5,908 bases of DNA from assembly GCA_937925455.1 (NCBI GenBank), contig CALEWF010000135.1, positions 1 to 5,908 of the forward strand, in the 5' to 3' direction. The position numbers and the translations under genes were made by a program. The notes below the pieces were generated by a model. That model had not been told where the DNA came from and did not search any database. It worked only from the letters and a program-made list of their open reading frames with translations. Of this stretch, positions 4,860 to 5,908 are shown in pieces (position 1 is the stretch's first letter; the number at the start of each line of letters is the position of its first letter). This DNA comes from an uncultured Flavobacteriales bacterium (GTDB taxonomy: Bacteria; Bacteroidota; Bacteroidia; CAIKAF01).

Positions 4860-5699
4860 TTAAAACAAATTCATTTTATGCATGGCAAACGAACGGGCCA
4901 GCAGCGTGATTTTTCTGGCATTACTTATTCGTATGCGTTCTTGCATGATGCGTGATGGCTGAATGGCTTTAATTTTTTTAAATAATTTGAGATAATATTT
5001 ATATGCCAAATAAACCCCGATTCTGCTACCTTCGGGTAATTGGCGAATACCAGCTAAAGCATGATCAAAGTCGCGTTGAATATCTTCTTCTATTTGCCTT
5101 TTAGCATGTTCATCAAAAGCAGAAAAGTCAACATTGGGAAAATAAACACGCCCACGGTCTGCATAATCATCTTTGAGATCTCGTAAAAAATTAACTTTTT
5201 GAAAAGCAGCTCCCAAGCTTCTGGCATGAGACTTAAGACGTTCATACATTTCGTGGCTGCCGTCACAAAATACTTTTAAACACATTAATCCTACCACCTC
5301 GGCCGAACCGTAAATATATTGGTCATACAAAGCGGCATCGTACTTCTTATTGTAGAGGTCCATTTTCATGCTTTCGAGAAAAGCAACGATTAACTGGTGG
5401 TCAATGTTATATTTATTCACCGTACGAGCAAAGGCATGTAATACTGGGTTTGTGCTAACCCCTCGTTCAATAGCAAGCCATGTATCTCTTTCAAATTCTT
5501 CAATCAACGCTTTTTTGTCGTAATCATGCAAAGTATCTACTATTTCGTCGGCAATGCGAACAAAACCATAAATAGCATAAATGGGCTTACGGTATGCTTT
5601 TCCCAGCATGCGTATTCCCAGCGAAAATGAAGTGCTGTAACGACGGGTTACCAATTCACTGCACTCATTGGCAGTATTATGATACAAACTGATGCTCAT
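4860..5699 (-). CDS. crtB: Phytoene synthase
   Basis: A 279-aa all-alpha prenyltransferase of the squalene/phytoene synthase family, which joins two geranylgeranyl diphosphates into phytoene, the first committed carotenoid step. The N-terminal YSTSFSLGIRML (21-32) is typical. The first aspartate-rich motif is DEIVD (51-55). The substrate-pocket stretch YGSAEVVGLMCL is 130-141. The second aspartate-rich motif is in NFLRDLKDDYADRGRVYFP (170-188), with D174 and D178 as Mg2+-diphosphate ligands. Length and motifs are complete. The ATG at 5699 is favoured because it places YSTSF about 20 residues in, as usual, and the next Met is residue 31. The start overlaps the end of crtI by 23 bases in a different frame, which points to translational coupling. 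Squalene-type or diapophytoene synthases are alternatives, disfavoured by the crtI and lycopene cyclase neighbours. Confidence 0.95.
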   Translation of the reverse strand: MSISLYHNTANECSELVTRRYSTSFSLGIRMLGKAYRKPIYAIYGFVRIADEIVDTLHDYDKKALIEEFERDTWLAIERGVSTNPVLHAFARTVNKYNIDHQLIVAFLESMKMDLYNKKYDAALYDQYIYGSAEVVGLMCLKVFCDGSHEMYERLKSHARSLGAAFQKVNFLRDLKDDYADRGRVYFPNVDFSAFDEHAKRQIEEDIQRDFDHALAGIRQLPEGSRIGVYLAYKYYLKLFKKIKAIQPSRIMQERIRISNARKITLLARSFAMHKMNLF

Positions 5700-5908
5700 G
5701 GGTGATTCGTTCGGTTACAAGTTTTGAACTGATTACAACTATTGGTAAACCTGTACCAGGGATAGTTGACGCTCCCACATAATACAGGTTGGAATATTCT
5801 TCATCTTTATTAGCCGGTCTAAAAGCTCCAATTTGATTCAATCCGTGAGCTAATCCTAATCCGCTACCTTTATACAAATTAAATTGATCTCTCCATGCTT
5901 CCGGACTC
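5677..5908 (-). CDS. crtI: Phytoene desaturase (CrtI), C-terminal fragment cut by the window edge
   Basis: Only the last 76 residues are present; the frame stays open to the right edge, so the 5' end lies beyond. The fragment begins SPEAWRDQFNLYKGSGLGL and includes GLAHGLNQIGAFRPAN and the C-terminal FAD-binding signature LYYVGASTIPGTGLP, followed by VVISSKLVTERI. This is the characteristic end of CrtI-type carotenoid desaturases, FAD enzymes that introduce the double bonds turning phytoene into lycopene. Any start codon within this fragment would be artificial, because conserved CrtI sequence continues upstream of it. It is the first visible gene of the crtI-crtB-crtYcd operon, and its last 23 bases overlap crtB. 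The number of desaturation steps and any promoter are outside the window. Confidence 0.93.
   Translation of the reverse strand, partial: SPEAWRDQFNLYKGSGLGLAHGLNQIGAFRPANKDEEYSNLYYVGASTIPGTGLPIVVISSKLVTERITHEHQFVS

Noticed and set aside
4737..4955. Plus-strand open frame spanning the crtB-crtYcd junction
   Set aside because: Antisense to two well-supported genes and without any family signature.
5677..5877. A separate small 66-aa gene starting at TTG 5877
   Set aside because: The TTG encodes an internal Leu of CrtI. The conserved CrtI sequence continues upstream to the window edge, so this is a gene fragment and not a short gene.

Overview
The window looks like chromosomal DNA from a member of the Bacteroidota. 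It is AT-rich, and none of the seven visible gene starts has a convincing Shine-Dalgarno sequence. TAnnTTTG-type -7 promoter elements occur, and the proteins (ClpS, FloA/NfeD, a two-domain CrtYcd lycopene cyclase, and CrtB/CrtI of the type seen in that phylum) fit. I cannot place it below phylum level.

Layout from left to right. Positions 1-334 hold no confident gene. A possible gene start runs off the left edge (1-27, minus). Between about 103 and 300 lies a patch of degenerate palindromic repeats built largely from a 9-bp unit, ATCCGTGTG. Next come four minus-strand genes, transcribed right to left in the order clpS (2471-2767), nfeD (1952-2419), floA (941-1945) and a Nudix hydrolase (335-883). 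A strong intrinsic terminator (893-923) separates floA from the Nudix gene. A near-consensus Bacteroidota promoter sits immediately before nfeD, so nfeD-floA is probably one unit. They encode a membrane NfeD protein and a flotillin-like scaffold, proteins thought to organise membrane microdomains together.

A 148-bp divergent gap separates clpS from the only plus-strand gene, a 400-aa stand-alone protein resembling the lysine-ketoglutarate reductase half of animal and plant AASS (2916-4118). It converges on the carotenoid cluster across a 46-bp gap that contains a terminator hairpin.

The right part is a minus-strand carotenoid operon, crtI (3' end only, 5677-5908), crtB (4860-5699) and crtYcd (4165-4854), with the reading frames overlapping or 5 nt apart. 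In order, these genes would condense geranylgeranyl diphosphate to phytoene, desaturate it to lycopene, and cyclise it to beta-carotene. No hydroxylase gene (crtZ) lies between crtB and crtYcd.

I found no RNA gene, CRISPR array, transposase or phage gene, and no convincing novel multi-gene system. The points most worth checking are the repeat patch at the left, the AASS-like reductase, the near-leaderless nfeD promoter, the terminator abutting the Nudix start, and the altered Nudix box.
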